Assembly (NCBI GenBank): GCA_961205875.1 | Contig: OY540812.1 | Span: 34,171,098-34,235,097, forward strand | Direction of reading: 5' to 3' | DNA length: 64,000 nt | From: Sialis fuliginosa | Taxonomy: Eukaryota > Arthropoda > Insecta > Megaloptera > Sialidae | Notes under the pieces: generated by a model | Told to the model about the DNA's origin: nothing | Database searches by the model: none | What the model saw: the letters and a program-made list of their open reading frames with translations, nothing else | Shown: piece by piece, positions 43,501-58,500 of the stretch | Numbering within the stretch: position 1 is the first letter of the stretch | Layout: each line of letters begins with the position of its first letter | Position numbers and translations under genes: made by a program

Positions 43501-46500
43501 AGCTACAATTTTTTTATTATTTTTTTTATATTTCTTGGGCGATATAATGTAAGGTTCAAATTTCAGATTTAAAAAAAATGAAAAAAAAAGGAAAAAAAAA
43601 GTTTTGATGTAAAAAACTATCAAAACGAAAATCGATTTTAGATTTTTTAAATTTTTTTTAAATACTTTGGTTATTTGACAACCATGAACCCGTGTCTGAT
43701 TTTTGAAAAAGATATGTTAAAGAGGAGAAAATAAACAAAATACGTTTACATATAATGCGCTTTAAGCATTTACTAAATTAATTGCAAATGTCGTAACTAT
43801 GGATACATTATATTTTATTGATTATTTTTAAATGTCAGTCATTTAAAATTTTGAAGTAAATGTGTTTTATATGAAGAATAAAATATGACAAAAAAGAAAT
43901 ATAAAGAACATAACGAATGAAAAATATGCACAACTCTAAAGTAATAAATAATTAAAATTATCGTACATAAATTTGTCAAAAAAATTGAAGACAAACAATC
44001 ACAGCATTCGAATGACTAATATTCGGCATAACATAGGTAATACATTAAAATTTAAAACTTAAAGTTATTAATATATCAATATTTTTACCCACATAGGTAT
44101 TTTATTGTATTAATTGTATAAATATTAGAAGAATTTATTTAATTAATAATTAAGATTGTCGTAATTTTAAATTATATTTTGTTTAATTGTTGTATGAATT
44201 TGTACATCTGTCTCTGTGATCTGAACATCGTGCGTCTAAAAGTGACAAAGTTAATTCAATTTACAACTATATTTGATTTAAAAAAGGTTCATCAATTTTA
44301 ATACAAAATATAGGTAGGTATATAATATTAATAAATCCATACTAATATTATAAATGCGAAAGTGTGTTTGTCTGTCTCTCTGTCTGTCTGTTACCTTTTC
44401 ACGGCTAAACCGCTGAACCGATCTTGATGAAATTTGGCAGTAAGATAGCTTGCATCCCAAGGACGGATATAGGCTACTTCATATCTCGAAAATGCAACCC
44501 CTAAGAAATTGCAAGAGGGTGGAAAAATTTTGATTTTTTTTAGTAATTAATATTTTACCCCCCGTTACTAATGAAGGGTTGTAATTGGTTTTATTCGATC
44601 CGGCGGGAAAAATACTACGGGGATGGAGGTTTTACGGGGAAAACAACCCTCAATCTCGTATAGGAACCAAGATATTTACGATTTTGTTTAATGGAAGAAA
44701 ACTAAAAATAAGAAAAATTTAATATTTCACCCCCTGTCACATATGAAGGGTTGTAATTGGTTACATTCGATCTGGCGAGAAAAATACTACGGCAGTGGAG
44801 TTATTAGGGGGACAAAACAACCCCTTATCTTACATAGAAGTCAAGACATAATATAAATGCGAAAGTGTCTGTTTATTTTTTACCTGTTCACGGCTAAACC
44901 GCTCTACCGATCTTGATGAAATTTGGCAGTGAAATATCTTGCATTCCGAGGAAGAACATAGGCTACTTCGTATCCCGAAAATTCAACCCTTAAGGGATTG
45001 CAAAAGGGTTGAAAAGTTTGTATGGGGAATTTTTTTTAGTAATAAACATTTCACCCCCTGTTACATATGAAGGGTTGTAATTAGTTTTATTAGATCCGGC
45101 GGGAAAAATACCACAGGGGTCGGGTATTTATACATGGGGTATATAGAAGAAAAAAACACCTATCTCGCATAGCAGTCAAGATATTTGCGATTTTGCATAA
45201 TGAATGAAAACTAAAATATAGAAAAATTTATATTTCACACTCTTACATATGAGTGGTTGTAATTAGCTTCACTCGATCCGGCGGAAAAAATATCATTAAG
45301 ATGGGGGTTACAAAATTTACGTGAGCGAAGCCGCGGGTAGCAGCTAGTACTTAATAGAACATCAATTACAAAAAATCCTTCATTTATTCTTGTTTCCGTA
45401 TTTTTTGATATTTTAACAACACATACAATCAAAGAAGTACAAATTCGACATTGCAAAATCATGAAAAAGCTATCACAGACAATTTTGTCTATTCAGTAAG
45501 TGTCATTTTTATTATTCTTAAGTTGACAATACGTTCTGTGATTTTTGACAGTTTTCTATGATTTTGCAATGTCGAACTTGTATGTATGTATGTACTTCTT
45601 TGATTGTATGTGTTGTTAAAATATCAAAAAATACGGAAACAAGAATAAATGAAGGATTTTTTTGTAATTGATGTTCTATTAAGTATACATTTATAACATT
45701 TGAATACGTCTTCGTGGTGACTTGAAATCCCGCGCCAACGCTGATTGGTCAAGGAGCTATAGAGACTATGTATGTAAACCTTGGTATTTAATATTTATCG
45801 TTAATAGTTAATTGTGATAGTGAAATAATTTTACTTTACTTTTAATTTTGAATATGAGTGACGACGGTGATAAGTGTCTAATTAATTCTACAAAAATTTC
45901 AAAAATATGTTTTGTTTTGTTTACGCCATGACTCGAGAATGGTGGGAGGTGAAGGAGGAGAAAAAATTTACAATAAACGAAACTCGGCATTTACGATAAA
46001 CGAGACTTAAAAATAATCGAGACATACAATAACGAGACTTACAATAAACGAATCCCGGCTGTATTATTATTTTTGTGTACAGATTAATCTAATTTCATTC
46101 ATAAAAATTTATTAGAAATAAAAATAATTTATGTTGCTTTACTATCCATTTTCAATTTTGAACTGTAATTTTTGAATTTATTAAGGTCAACATACCTAAA
46201 ATAAGCTTTTTATAAGAATTTAATTGCGAGTGACATATAACTAAATTTTTTGAATATTGACATTTGCTATTACTGTACGTGCCTAGAATAGTTGTTTAAC
46301 AAAAATAGTATAGTAAGTTGTACCTGGATATCTACACTCATCATTCGTACTCTCTAATATCTTACTGAGACCTGGCGTATCCTGAGAACACTTCTTATAT
46401 TGCTTTTGTAACTGATAGTTTTTAGATTTGACATCTTGACTGAAAGGGACAAAGTCTATTTTTGCCGTAGGTGACATTGTTTGTCGGACAACTACATTAC

Positions 46501-49500
46501 GTTTTCTTGTTATGTTTATGTTATTTGTATTATTTGTAGGTGTTTTTATCATATTTTCTTGATCCAATGACTCTCTTTTTTTCAAATAACTAAAACAAAT
46601 AACAATACATTTTCACATTAATTAATTTAGGCATATCAAGTTCAAGCTTGCCTGACATGTACAATAAAATAAATAACTTGAAAAATTAAAAACCCAAATA
46701 TGAAAAAAAAAAGAAATTTGAACTAAAATAAATTAAATGATTCAATCATAATATAAATAAGTAAGCAAATGTTGAAAGACCGCAATCGGTGGCCCACTAA
46801 ATCATACAAAATCCATGTATCCATGAAATTAGATTGTAAATTGGTAAGGTACTGGCACCAGTCGTGAACACCTTAAGAGCAAAGTATATTGTTTTTTGGG
46901 ATTGATGGACTACTTTTTTTGTATTCTCTTGAACTCGTGTTACTAATAATTTATTAAATCAATTTAATTACCAAAATCCGCAAATATGGTTTGTTTTTTA
47001 AATTATAGCCAGTAATGAACAACATAAAATCAGTAATGAACTCTTGCCAAATATTACAAAATGATAAGTACTGCTACACGAATGTTATAAAATAAAGAGC
47101 CGTAAAATTTAAACACTTTTCTTGATAGTTTACCAAACCGCAATAAATATTATGCGTTCATGATGAAAGGAACAAATTCGTTTAAAATTCAGGTAATTAT
47201 TTTGTGGAAAAACGCTCGGACACGTCGATTAGTATTTTTAGTTGCGGATTTTTTGACATATGAAAATTATAGGGTGTCTCAGGAAAAACATATACAGTCA
47301 TAATTGTTTTTTTTAAATAGAACACCCTATATATTATGCCATTTATGAATTATACGGTGTATTCTGAATACTTTTTGTACAACATACCATATCTCTAAAA
47401 TGAGCGGTTTTCGGAATAATGACATTTAAAAATTAACATTTTGAAATACACACAAGTCAAATAAAATGTTTAAATTGAAAAAAAAAACACCTTGAACATT
47501 TTTTTAAAAGCCAACAAAAACATCCTGGTATGGCAAAAAAAAAACATTGAACTTTTTTCTTTCTTTTATTTTTTTTCCTTTTATTCTTTTTTTTCTTCTT
47601 TTTTTTGCAATACCAGGTTGTCTTTGTCGCCTATATTTATTATTATAGTCTGCCTAGTGCTCAGATGAGATAGAAAAATATGTCATCAGCTCTTGCAGTA
47701 TTATCTCAGACAAGATTTTTCAACCCTATTACAATACTTCAATAGCAAGAGACTACTTCAAAACTTACTTTTCTCTAAGACGATCAGCTAAAGGTACATA
47801 ATCTTCTGGATATTTCGGTGATGAGTTTTGTAAGTTTAATTTTTCTACAACTGAATCTAAAGCACTTAACCAGTCAATCTGAAAAATAAAATACAAGTTA
47901 GTTGTGAGTTAGATCTTCTATACCTCCTCTCCAGGGTCCCGTCTAAAGCTTTTCGGACCCTAGGCATACAAATGAAAATATCTGCCATTGGAGCCATGGG
48001 ACTTTCTTATACGTAATCCTGACAGTGAACAGTTGATTCTTAATTTATTAAAACACATTTTTGACAAACTAATAAAAGATAAAATAAAATGAATGAGACA
48101 ATGTTTTAACCGAAAACGGATGTTTACTCTTGTCAATTTTTGAATTTTCGAATTATTTTTGAAGAAAAAAATGTTTTAGACAAAAAATGTCAAGTATGTC
48201 TATAATTTATTCACCATACATTTTTTCCAACATTTATGATTTAGTGGCAAACATACACACTGTTTAATCTCTGTAATACGTGTAAGAAAGTCCCATGACA
48301 CTCATGGCAGATATTTTTCTTCTCTGTTATGAATCATTTTTCTGTTAAAAAATTAAAAATAATTGACCGTTTTGTTTTTGAAATATAATTGTACGACAAT
48401 TTAAATTTATAAAGAGATTATAAAGATTACACTATAAAATGAGTGGAAAGTATGCCTCGCAGATATCAGATAATGATAATAAAAGGGATTGGACGAATAA
48501 TAAACTATGAAACATCAAATAAATTTTTTTCAGGTTAAAAACAAATGTTAAGTTTCACTAATCTAACTCTTTTCATAATGTATTACCAAATAATCAAAGT
48601 AATACATTATTATTATAATATAAAAGTACTTACAGATTTCCTTGTGCTTGTAGTTTTTGTTGATGAACTTTCTGAACAATTGTCAAATGGTTCTATAATT
48701 TTCTCAATTTCCAATGTCTTTCTTACTTTACCTCTGTTCGTTTTGTTTTTGTTATCATAGTCTGGTTGTAGTGACTTGATTCTCTGAAAATATATCAAAT
48801 AGAACTTAATTAAATAAAAAATATAAAAAAAAATTTGATGCATTTTTTAGTACCTATATTCAAAAAAAGTAAAAAAATATAAGTTAAAATTCCTGAGTTA
48901 CAGTCAATTTAGTGAGACCAAGTAACGTGGCCGGTTATGACCCTCGGAAAACTTAAAATGTGTTTTTCTCGAAATTACTTTTTTCAACCTTGTCCCAATG
49001 ATTCCTCAAAGACTAATGAACCGATTAATAAAAGGTTTTTTTCTAAATTTTCATAATTGCAGTGGCTAAATCTGTGCGTAGCCGATTTTTGAAATTTTAA
49101 TAATTACTATTTTTTAAGATTGCTAGAATTAAACAACATCTACCAAGTAAATGCACAGTGCTTCGTCGTGCTAAATTCACCTAAGGTACTTAATTATTGA
49201 ACAAAAATTTTTAATATACAGGGTGGGGCAATAGTGTGTGGATGTTCGATAGCTCATAGACCATAACAGATAAAAAAATCTTTCTAATGCAGATGTAAAC
49301 TGTGGGTAAATGCGCATACATAGAAATTATTTTCAAATATACAGGGTGCTACAAAAAAGTGGTACGCTTAACACTAGAAAGACGGGAGCAGTCATTTGAC
49401 GGTAATTTCAATTTCAATATTGAATAATTCAAAAACTATTTGACTTACCGTACTGAGACTTTGTGACTTTTATTAATACTAGTATAAGGCTGCCAACTTT

Positions 49501-52500
49501 TGACAAACTAAATGCGGGACATTTCAACCTTTTACGAACAAAATGCGGGAATTTTTTTAGGACCAAAAAGAAATATCTACTCACCATTTTTATCTTAATA
49601 TTTTATTATTATAACATTAAAATTATATTAACTTTATATATCTCACTGTCTTTTAAAATCATATTTTTGCACACTGTGAATTTTTTTCAGCAGTTCAAAG
49701 TCAGAATTCAAAATTTCATAAAAGTTCTCGCATTTTCCCATATTAACTTTTACTTGCAACATTGCATGAACAGTCTCAATTTTAAGCGCAGTTTTTTCAG
49801 ACGTCCACATTGCATTTACAAGGGAGAATACTCGCTCAATGGGTCCATTTGTTCCAGGTAGACAAAACAAATACTGAATGAGTAGTAACAGGTTACTATA
49901 TGGAATTGAATTATTATCAAAATGTTCAAAAATTTCTTGCCATCTTTTCACTGTGTCGTAGCTACTTTCTCTCCACTTTGACAACACTTCATTAGTTAAA
50001 ATTTTTTTTAAAGTATGTATTTCGTCAAACATTTCACTTTCATTAATCTGATTTTTAGCTTGAATTCTTTCATTGTAGAGCTGCATAGTAATTACAACAT
50101 CGTCCCATGTAACAGCTTTATTTAAACAAATCCAAGTTATTCTTTGAAAACTGTCATATTGGTGGCTATATTTATCTAAGTATTGAATACAGTTATGAAA
50201 AAATTTTCTCACGTGTTCCATAAAGTAATTTCTATTAATAAGACCCTCTTCTTCTAGTTTGGATAGGTGTTGCTTTATAATGATGGGTATAAAATTTTCT
50301 GAAAATCTACTTGCCAATTTTTCTTTTAAATCAAAATATATTTCCGATACTTCAGCAAAACTAATATTATCACATTCTATCTTTTTTACTGTGTTGTGAA
50401 AAATAGATGCTTGATTATGAATAAATTTCAACCACAACTCAGAGCAGTCATCGGAAAAAAAATTATGCAATACAATTGGAACCTTTTCTTGCGATAAAAA
50501 GTACGACTTTAGCGGATTGTACATCTGTAAAATTCTTTCCACTGCAGGCAATAAAGCGAGCCATCGCGTTTTGCTGTATCCCAAGATTTTTTTATACTGG
50601 GTTTCGGCGTCTTCGCAAAAAGCTTTTAATTCTTCTACACGTACCGTGTATATATAAAAGTATGAATATACTTTAATTACAATGTTTTCTACATCAACCG
50701 GCAAGAGATCGGCTGCTGTTTGTATGGCATTATGTATAATGTGCGCTGCACACCCGACGCCGATAATTGGTCGATTTAAATTTTCCTGCAGCTTGTAAAA
50801 TACATTGCCGCGTCCTGCACGGGTAACACCGCCAAAATTAGTGTTGGTATTATCAGCACAAAAGCCGACGATTTTGTCTGTTAACTTATGTTTATTTAAA
50901 ATTAATAGAATAGAATTCTGTATCATATCTGAAGTTTCCCCCGGTAAACTCACAAAATCTATTAATTTTATATTAACACCTGTTTTGGGGTGAAAATACC
51001 TCACTAAAGTGGGGAATAATTTGATGTCTTTATGATTTGATGCGTCGGAAAATATGGAAACAAATGGTACAACCTCCAATTCTTTAATGATGTAATCAAG
51101 ACTCCATGGTGCAATAACATTTTTTATGATTGCTTCACATTTTGTTCTTCCACACGAAAATTTCTTATCAAATGCTTTTTGAATTAACTTTGAGGTACAC
51201 TCCATAGAGTTAAAACTGTGATTATGACGTACCGTGTGAAAGGCCCACAATCCTTCTGATTTTGCGAGATCTGCTTCCTTTTCACCAAATTTATCATGAC
51301 GATAATAATTAGTTAAAGATCTGGATGTAGAGGCAATATTTATTGCTTTTTTGTGTTTTTCTGATGACAAATGTCGTATAATATCGTTTTTACCCCCATG
51401 TGCGATTGAAAAATTCCCCATACATTTATTACAATAAACATCCGACACTGAAACACCCTTTTGTAAAAAGGGATATTCTTTACGTATATTATCATTAAAT
51501 TTACAAAATCGTTTTGTCGGCGACATAGTTTATATTAAAGATAACGGAAATTAATATTTTCAACTTCTAATCTTAATCCAAACACACAGTTTTAAGAGCA
51601 CCGATATTTCATTAATAATTACACTTATTATACAACAAATAGACCCAAACTAACAATAAGACACAGACAGTACAAACACTGACGACAATGACTGTACACT
51701 GCAAACAATGACCGATCTATAACTACATGTGCACTGTGCTAAAAATTTTGTTTCAACAATCAACAATCATATTTCGAATAGTGAACTACTTGGCGCATGC
51801 GCACGGATCTAACACTCGTGCAATTAGAATATTTAAGTGCCATATTTCTAAATGCGGGACATGCGGGACAATTAATAAGTTTCCGGGGCGAATTTAGGTA
51901 TCAATAGTAAAGCGGGATATGGGTCGCTAATCCGGGACCGTCCCGCCTAATCCGGGACGGTTGGCAGCCTTATACTAGTAGTTAAATGATACTATGTATC
52001 AAAATAATTCACATGTCTTTTCTTTATTGTTTAAAATATTGATATACCGATCTTTATCGGCGGCGGTCTTTTGACGGTTATGATCTGATAAATGTTTTTA
52101 ATTGTTGTATGTTTTTAATTGTTGTTGAGAGGGTACAACAATAAATACGTATATGAATTTCTTTTATTTTATCAGTCAAAGGAGTGGTCAGTATAGTTTC
52201 GACCGCCTGTAATTGTGGATCGATATTATTGTGAGTAATTTGTGAAAAAATGTCTCGAGGACTTCGAGATAACGAAATACTTTCTATTTTGCAAAATATA
52301 CCCGAAGATGAAATGTAAAAATTGTGTGTGAATATTAAAATTAATCATACATATTAGATCTTGTTTTATTTCTTTACTTTAAATTTTTTTCGCCACTCAT
52401 AAAAAAAGATATTTATTAAATTTGTAGTCATTTGACCGGTCGCCGTCTTTATAGGTAGGTAGATTTTCCCGTCTTTCTAGTGTTAAGGTAATTTTTTTTA

Positions 52501-55500
52501 AATGGAATACCCTGAATATTTTTGTATATTTAACACTTCTCTTGGGATGTTTATTCATATCTAAAATATTAGCCCCATCTGATGTCCGATTTAGTATTTA
52601 GACGTAATAATATTTTTTTCAAAAAAATTGACTTTTACATTACTCCATTTAAAAATTCACCACTTCCGCGGCCGCATCTTTGAAAACGAAATTAAATATG
52701 TACCTAATTGTAGGAGATTGGTGGGTTCTTTTGTTTAATTATCTTAGAGCCACCATGTACAGGATGTTCAAAATTAATTTTCAAATTTCGAGAACTTCAA
52801 AGTTATTTTTCTCAGTTATTTCAAATGGAACACCCTATATATTTTTTAACGATGTTATGTAGAATTACATAACGAATATTTTTTGTTTATACATCCTTAT
52901 GGTTATTTGTAACCATTTTTGATTTATTGAGCAAAAAGTACAAAATTCAACAATATTTACTAAAAAAAATTTATTTTTTTTCAAATAAAATAAAACACCA
53001 TGTACAGAATGTTCATGTTGCCCATAAAAACATAATATACACATTTTTGTCGATTTTGATAAATTAAAAAAAAAAACAATAGAACTAATTGAGAATACGA
53101 TTTTAATAATTATTTTCTACTTGGCATCTGAGACATTTTTTGTGATTTATTATTGGCAGTCAACCTGTTAATATTGGTTCAGTGGTTCATGAGTTATGCG
53201 TGTGACAAGGATTCAGGGAACAGACACACATATAGACAGACACGGATTGAAAAATGTTTATATTGATTGGAACTAATATTTTTTAGTAAAATTGTATAAA
53301 AATTAAATGCTACGCAATTTATTTGAACAATTTATCGGTTTTTATTTAAATTGTTCAATAATTAACTACCTTTGGCAAATTTAGCACAAGAAAGCACTGT
53401 ACATTTACTTGGCAGATGTTTTTTTTATACTCATTGAACAGTGTTACACCTACTCCTGTGTAAGGTTTTAAAAAAGGTGATCCTGTCAGACGAATGGCGA
53501 TTATTTTATTGAATTTTGGTAAATGATGATACTGAAGACAGCAATTTCTTCTTTAGTATTTTATAAACTGATGAAACCATATTTTATAACACCAAAAAAA
53601 ACGAAAAAATTTCGTAACACCCAAGGGACCCACTACTAGAATGATAAAAGTTATAATTTACAATTGAAAAAACATACATTTTTCCATCACAACACACTGC
53701 AGGCTAGTGTGATTAACAATAGACTGATTGGTTCGCAGTAGTTCGCGCTATCTTCCAAATATATTAAATTATGATAATTACCTAGAATTCTTCAAGAACA
53801 AACTACGATTGCTACTGGAAGATTTATTTTTAAACATTTGACAGAGAATGATCCTTCACTTCAGCGAATTACCCTCCTCAATATCTTCATTTACCAAAAA
53901 CCGATTAAAAAAATCGTCATCCGTCTGACAGGATCACCTGAATAGCATGAATGAAAACTTCTGCTATGGGTATATATCTTTTTTATAACCCACACTTTTA
54001 CAGTCTTTTCAAAATTTGGGTCGGATTCTGGCCTTTTGTAGGCCTTAAAGCACCGAAGTCCCTATATAAAAATTCTGCCATTATTTTTTTATTTTTATGT
54101 AAGTGTACATCAAAATAAACTTTTTGCACCAGATTTGGTCCGGTTGCTCTCTGGAATTTTGGGGTCGAAATTTTCAGCGGTCCATGTAATAAAGTCCCTA
54201 CGAAAAAATGTTGCCATATATCCAAAACATTTTTAATTAGGGTCTACTTTAAGTAACCACCACTTCCAAGAGGTTGTAATGCGAAATTTTTTTGTGCATT
54301 TTTCAAGGGCCCTATCTATTAAACCCCTACAAGCTGGCAGACCAGACCCTTCGTCCGAGCTTTGTCTGAGTGGGTACTTCAAAGCAACGAACCAGAATAT
54401 TGAGCCAGTCTCGCTCAATCAAATATAAACAAACAATAAACAATGAAATCATAGGTTCCGTGCCGGTCTCGGTCCAATCACGCCTTGATACAGTATTACT
54501 ATTACTATGAATATTCTACTGGAACGAGACTGGATCGTTAGTCTGGATCGACCCTTAATTATTAATTACAAATTGATGTATTTAATTCACTAAAAATTCA
54601 CAAAAATCTGTAAAAGATAACAGTAATTTAAATCCGTAGTAAACAATGACATCATCCGACATTACGAAGATTTTCTGTACACCACCGATATAAACTCTAA
54701 ATTATATTTTACCTTAAATCTCTTAGCTGTTTCTGGACTTTCATAATTTTGTAAGCCTAGTGCTGGATATGCACTTTCTGGAACTAGTCGACCTGAGTTT
54801 CTCACTGCATCTAGCCACAGTACAGATAAAAGGTGTGCCTAAAATAAATCTTATTATAATTTTGTGGCAATGTAAAAGTAATTATTTAAAAATTTTATTC
54901 ATATTTTTGTCGCTTATTTTATTTAATAAACATGTACTAAAAAGTAAAAAATAAATTGTTTAGCAGTCACAGTGTTCTTCCAGCTATCAAAGTATTTCAG
55001 AATTCATATGACTAACAATAAAAGCATTCAATTCTATGGAATTCTAAATTCAACATAGTAAAAATAAAAAGTAAGAATTTGAAAAACTACTTTATCTAAC
55101 AATAAGTTTATTCCAGGTTAATTTGCATTTTAAAAGCAGTTTGCAGCAAGATAGTATTATTTCAGTAATAAACTTGTTAATTGTATAAATATCTGATTGT
55201 TGGGTTGTATACCGCGTTGCACTTTATTGTCACTTGACGTTTCGACCAACATCTCGTGGTCTTCTTCAGAAGTGAAGTGTTTAATACAGAAGGTGTAGCT
55301 GCTTAATTAAATAATCGTTGACGTCTGCTAGAATTAGTCAACGCTTATTTATTTAAGCAGCTACACCTTCTGTATTAAACACTTTACTTCTGAAGAAAAC
55401 CACGAGATGTTGGTCGAAACGTCAAGTGACAATAAATTGCAACGCGGAAGACAACCCAACAATCAAATATTTATACAATTAAATAACCGCGAAAGTCTAC

Positions 55501-58500
55501 GTTCAAAAACTTGTTCATTATTTACTGCTCAAAATTCAATTATAGCAAGCAAAATGAAAGACAATTTGAATTTTTGACGTGAATAAAGTCTAGTGTTTTA
55601 CGTTAGTCAGATACTGAGGGCGTATTTCAGAAACATGATGTAACATTTTCAGGAGATCTGAAATCATTGAATAACTTAGAAACTAAAAGTCCGACTGGGA
55701 TGATTTTGGTATCATTCAAACCGGTGTATTGGTCTGTATCTATTAAACACTGAGCCACCCTGCGGAAATGCGCTTCGGGCGGAGGGAAGGCTAAACGTGC
55801 AGTGATCATTTTGCGCACTAGTAGAAATTACAATCAGTATAATTCGATATTCAGAGCAGCTATCACGCTGATTATGGTTCAAGTTATAAATCTCGATTAG
55901 ATATACAAGGTACAAGTACAAATCAAAACATGAAACCAGTTTTAATGAGTAAAAAACTTCATATAACAAAAAAAGTACATTTCGTATTTACACAATTTCT
56001 CCTGTAAATATTAATTAATTAAATTGAAACAAAAATAAGTGTATTAGAATATATTCTCTACGCAGTGACAATTTTAATTTTTTGATTTAAGTTTATTAAA
56101 TATGAATAAAAAAATTTGTGAATATTCATTTGTTTTTATGTTTGTACAAATCATAAGAAATAACAAAAACAAAGAGCAAATTGGAAAAAGTAAACATGTT
56201 ATTTCAAAAATTAATAAACGGGCTTTTCAATTTTATTGGTATTAATCCTTTTTTAATTTATTAATTAGGAGATTTTATGAACAAACAAACATATAATGAT
56301 CATTTTGCAAACTAGCGTAAATTTACAATTAGTATAGTTCAACACTCAGAGCAGCTATCAAGCTGGTTTTGGTGCCAAGTTATAGATCTTGATTAGATCT
56401 ATGAGATACAAGTAGAAATCAAAACATTTAGTGAGTGAAATACTTTATATAATAATAAAAAAATCAGAATGTCGGCTAAAACACGCACAAAAGCCAGTAT
56501 AAAATATTAAAGACCATTACCAATAGCTGAGGGTAAGGAGGTATACAGGGCACAAAAGCACATCATGAGTCTGAGTTTTATTTAATCCCACTGTTACAAA
56601 AAATGTGACTTTAGATTTGGAACGTATTCACGTCAATCTCTCGACTGTGCGTCCCCACAGTTACACCTATTTTTTTTTTATTATCTGCACTGTACATTTT
56701 CTTTCATAACGTATTCACGCCAATCTCCCGACTGTGCGTCCCCACAGTTACACCCATTTTTTTAATTATTATCTGCACTGTACATTTTCTTTCATTAAAC
56801 TTGGTGCAACTAAACTTAACAACAATTTTAAAGTACTTGGAGATATACTTTTATATGCCGTTTACTGTGGAACGTATCTACTGCATAAAAAAATACTTTA
56901 CTGTATTCCAAATTTCAATGCAATTGGATGTTAAAAAGCTTGTAAAAAATTAGTAATAAGTATAATGTAAATAATTAACTACATATGTAAAAAAATTATT
57001 CATAAATAACTACAAGCAGAGTCGGTTCTAGAGTTTGCGGGGCTCTGTGCAAAAATAAATGCGGGGCCAGGAAAAATAAACTTTTGTTCACTCGTTGAAG
57101 ATTCAGAAAATATACAAAGGAATTTTTTATTTTCCTAAAAAAAATTGTGTAATATTTAAATAACTAAAAATAAAAATGTTCACAAAAAAGAAAAAAAATT
57201 ACAGCTTACAAGGGGAGATCATATCTAGGGAAGTTGGGATTTTAGTCAGCTTTGGAGAGGTGAATCTAGACCAAAAATAAGGAGACACGTGTTCGAGAAC
57301 TCATCTGGGCAGCCCTTATTAGTAAAGATATTAAATTTTGAAAATTGGTATATTTCCTTAAGCTCTTATGTACTGTAATAAGCATCTACGTTAACAATCC
57401 TTCAATGGCTGTGCGTGTAGAGCGCCGGCTTATAATCCAAAGAACACAGGTTCGAATCCCGTACCCTGTACAAAATAATTTTTATTTTTATTTTCAATTG
57501 TTTCTTACTTTTTATTTTTTTTACATGTAGATTACCACTACCTGCTATTTATACATTATGCTTTTTATGTAAACATATCGATAATACATATATGTTTTTT
57601 GGGTTGAAATACACATGTAAAGTTTTAAATAGTTTATTTATGATGTTATTTTTATTGAAACTACGTATATAATTTACCAATTAAAAATATATTTCAATTA
57701 ATCAAATTTATTTGATACCTAAATAAATTATTTTTTACTTTTATTTAATTTTTTTCATTCAAATAAATTATCGGTCTTCTATACTATTGAAAATATTATT
57801 ATTTCTATTTTTTTTCCTTTTTGGCCTTATAATTAAATTATTTACAGCTAGTTATTTGTTTATATTTATATTTCTTTAATTAAATAAAACAAGTAAGATT
57901 TTACGATATTATTATTTTTATTTTATAATAAATGATGCACATTTTGGAATATTTAAAAATTTAACAATTGAAATATATTTTTAATTGGTAAATTATATAC
58001 GTAGTTTCAATAAAAATAATCTATTTAAAACTTTACATGTGTATTTCAACCCAAAAAACATATATTATCGATATGTTTACCTAAAAAACATAATGTATAA
58101 ATAGCAGGTAGTGGTAATCTATATGTAAAAAAAATAAAAAGTAAGAAACAATTGAAAATAAAAATAAAAATTATTTTGTACAGGGTACGGGATTCGAACC
58201 TGTGTTCTTTGGATCATAAGCCGGCGCTCTACACGCACAGCCATTGAAGGATTGTTAACGTAGATGCTTATTACAGTACATAAGAGCTTAAGGAAATATA
58301 CCAATTTTCAAAATTTAATATCTTTACTAATAAGGGCTGCCCAGATGAGTTCTCGAACACGTGTCTCCTTATTTTTGGTCTAGATTCACCTCTCCAAAGC
58401 TGACTAAAATCCCAACTTCCCTAGATATGATCTCCCCTTGTTAGTCTGAAATTGTAAAATGCTTTTTTGTTTTTTTTCTATAATTTTTTACATCGAATTA

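Larger units (their letters stand above)
43156..46061. mobile_element. TA-flanked element with pogo/Tigger-like ends, interrupted
   Basis: Ends CAGTCGGGACTCATTTATT and the complement of CAGCCGGGATTCGTTTATT, TA on both sides. Subterminal GACCAATCAGCGTTGGCGCG is inverted at about 45730-45750. No transposase recognised. Holds a Helitron-like element and a foldback. Confidence 0.68.
57209..58440. mobile_element. Foldback element carrying a tRNA-like sequence in each arm
   Basis: Arms of roughly 500 bp (CAAGGGGAGATCATATC at the left, complement at the right) are near-identical; loop about 240 bp. The two 61-codon frames at 57345-57530 and 58119-58304 encode almost the same peptide only because the arms are copies. 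Confidence 0.82.

Noticed and set aside
57404-57473. Functional tRNA-Ile(UAU)
   Set aside because: B box is perfect, but the acceptor and anticodon stems do not pair convincingly and a mirror copy exists in a repeat arm.
57345-58304. Two near-identical 61-codon proteins on opposite strands
   Set aside because: They are the same sequence read from both arms of a palindrome and overlap a tRNA-like segment; no coding support.
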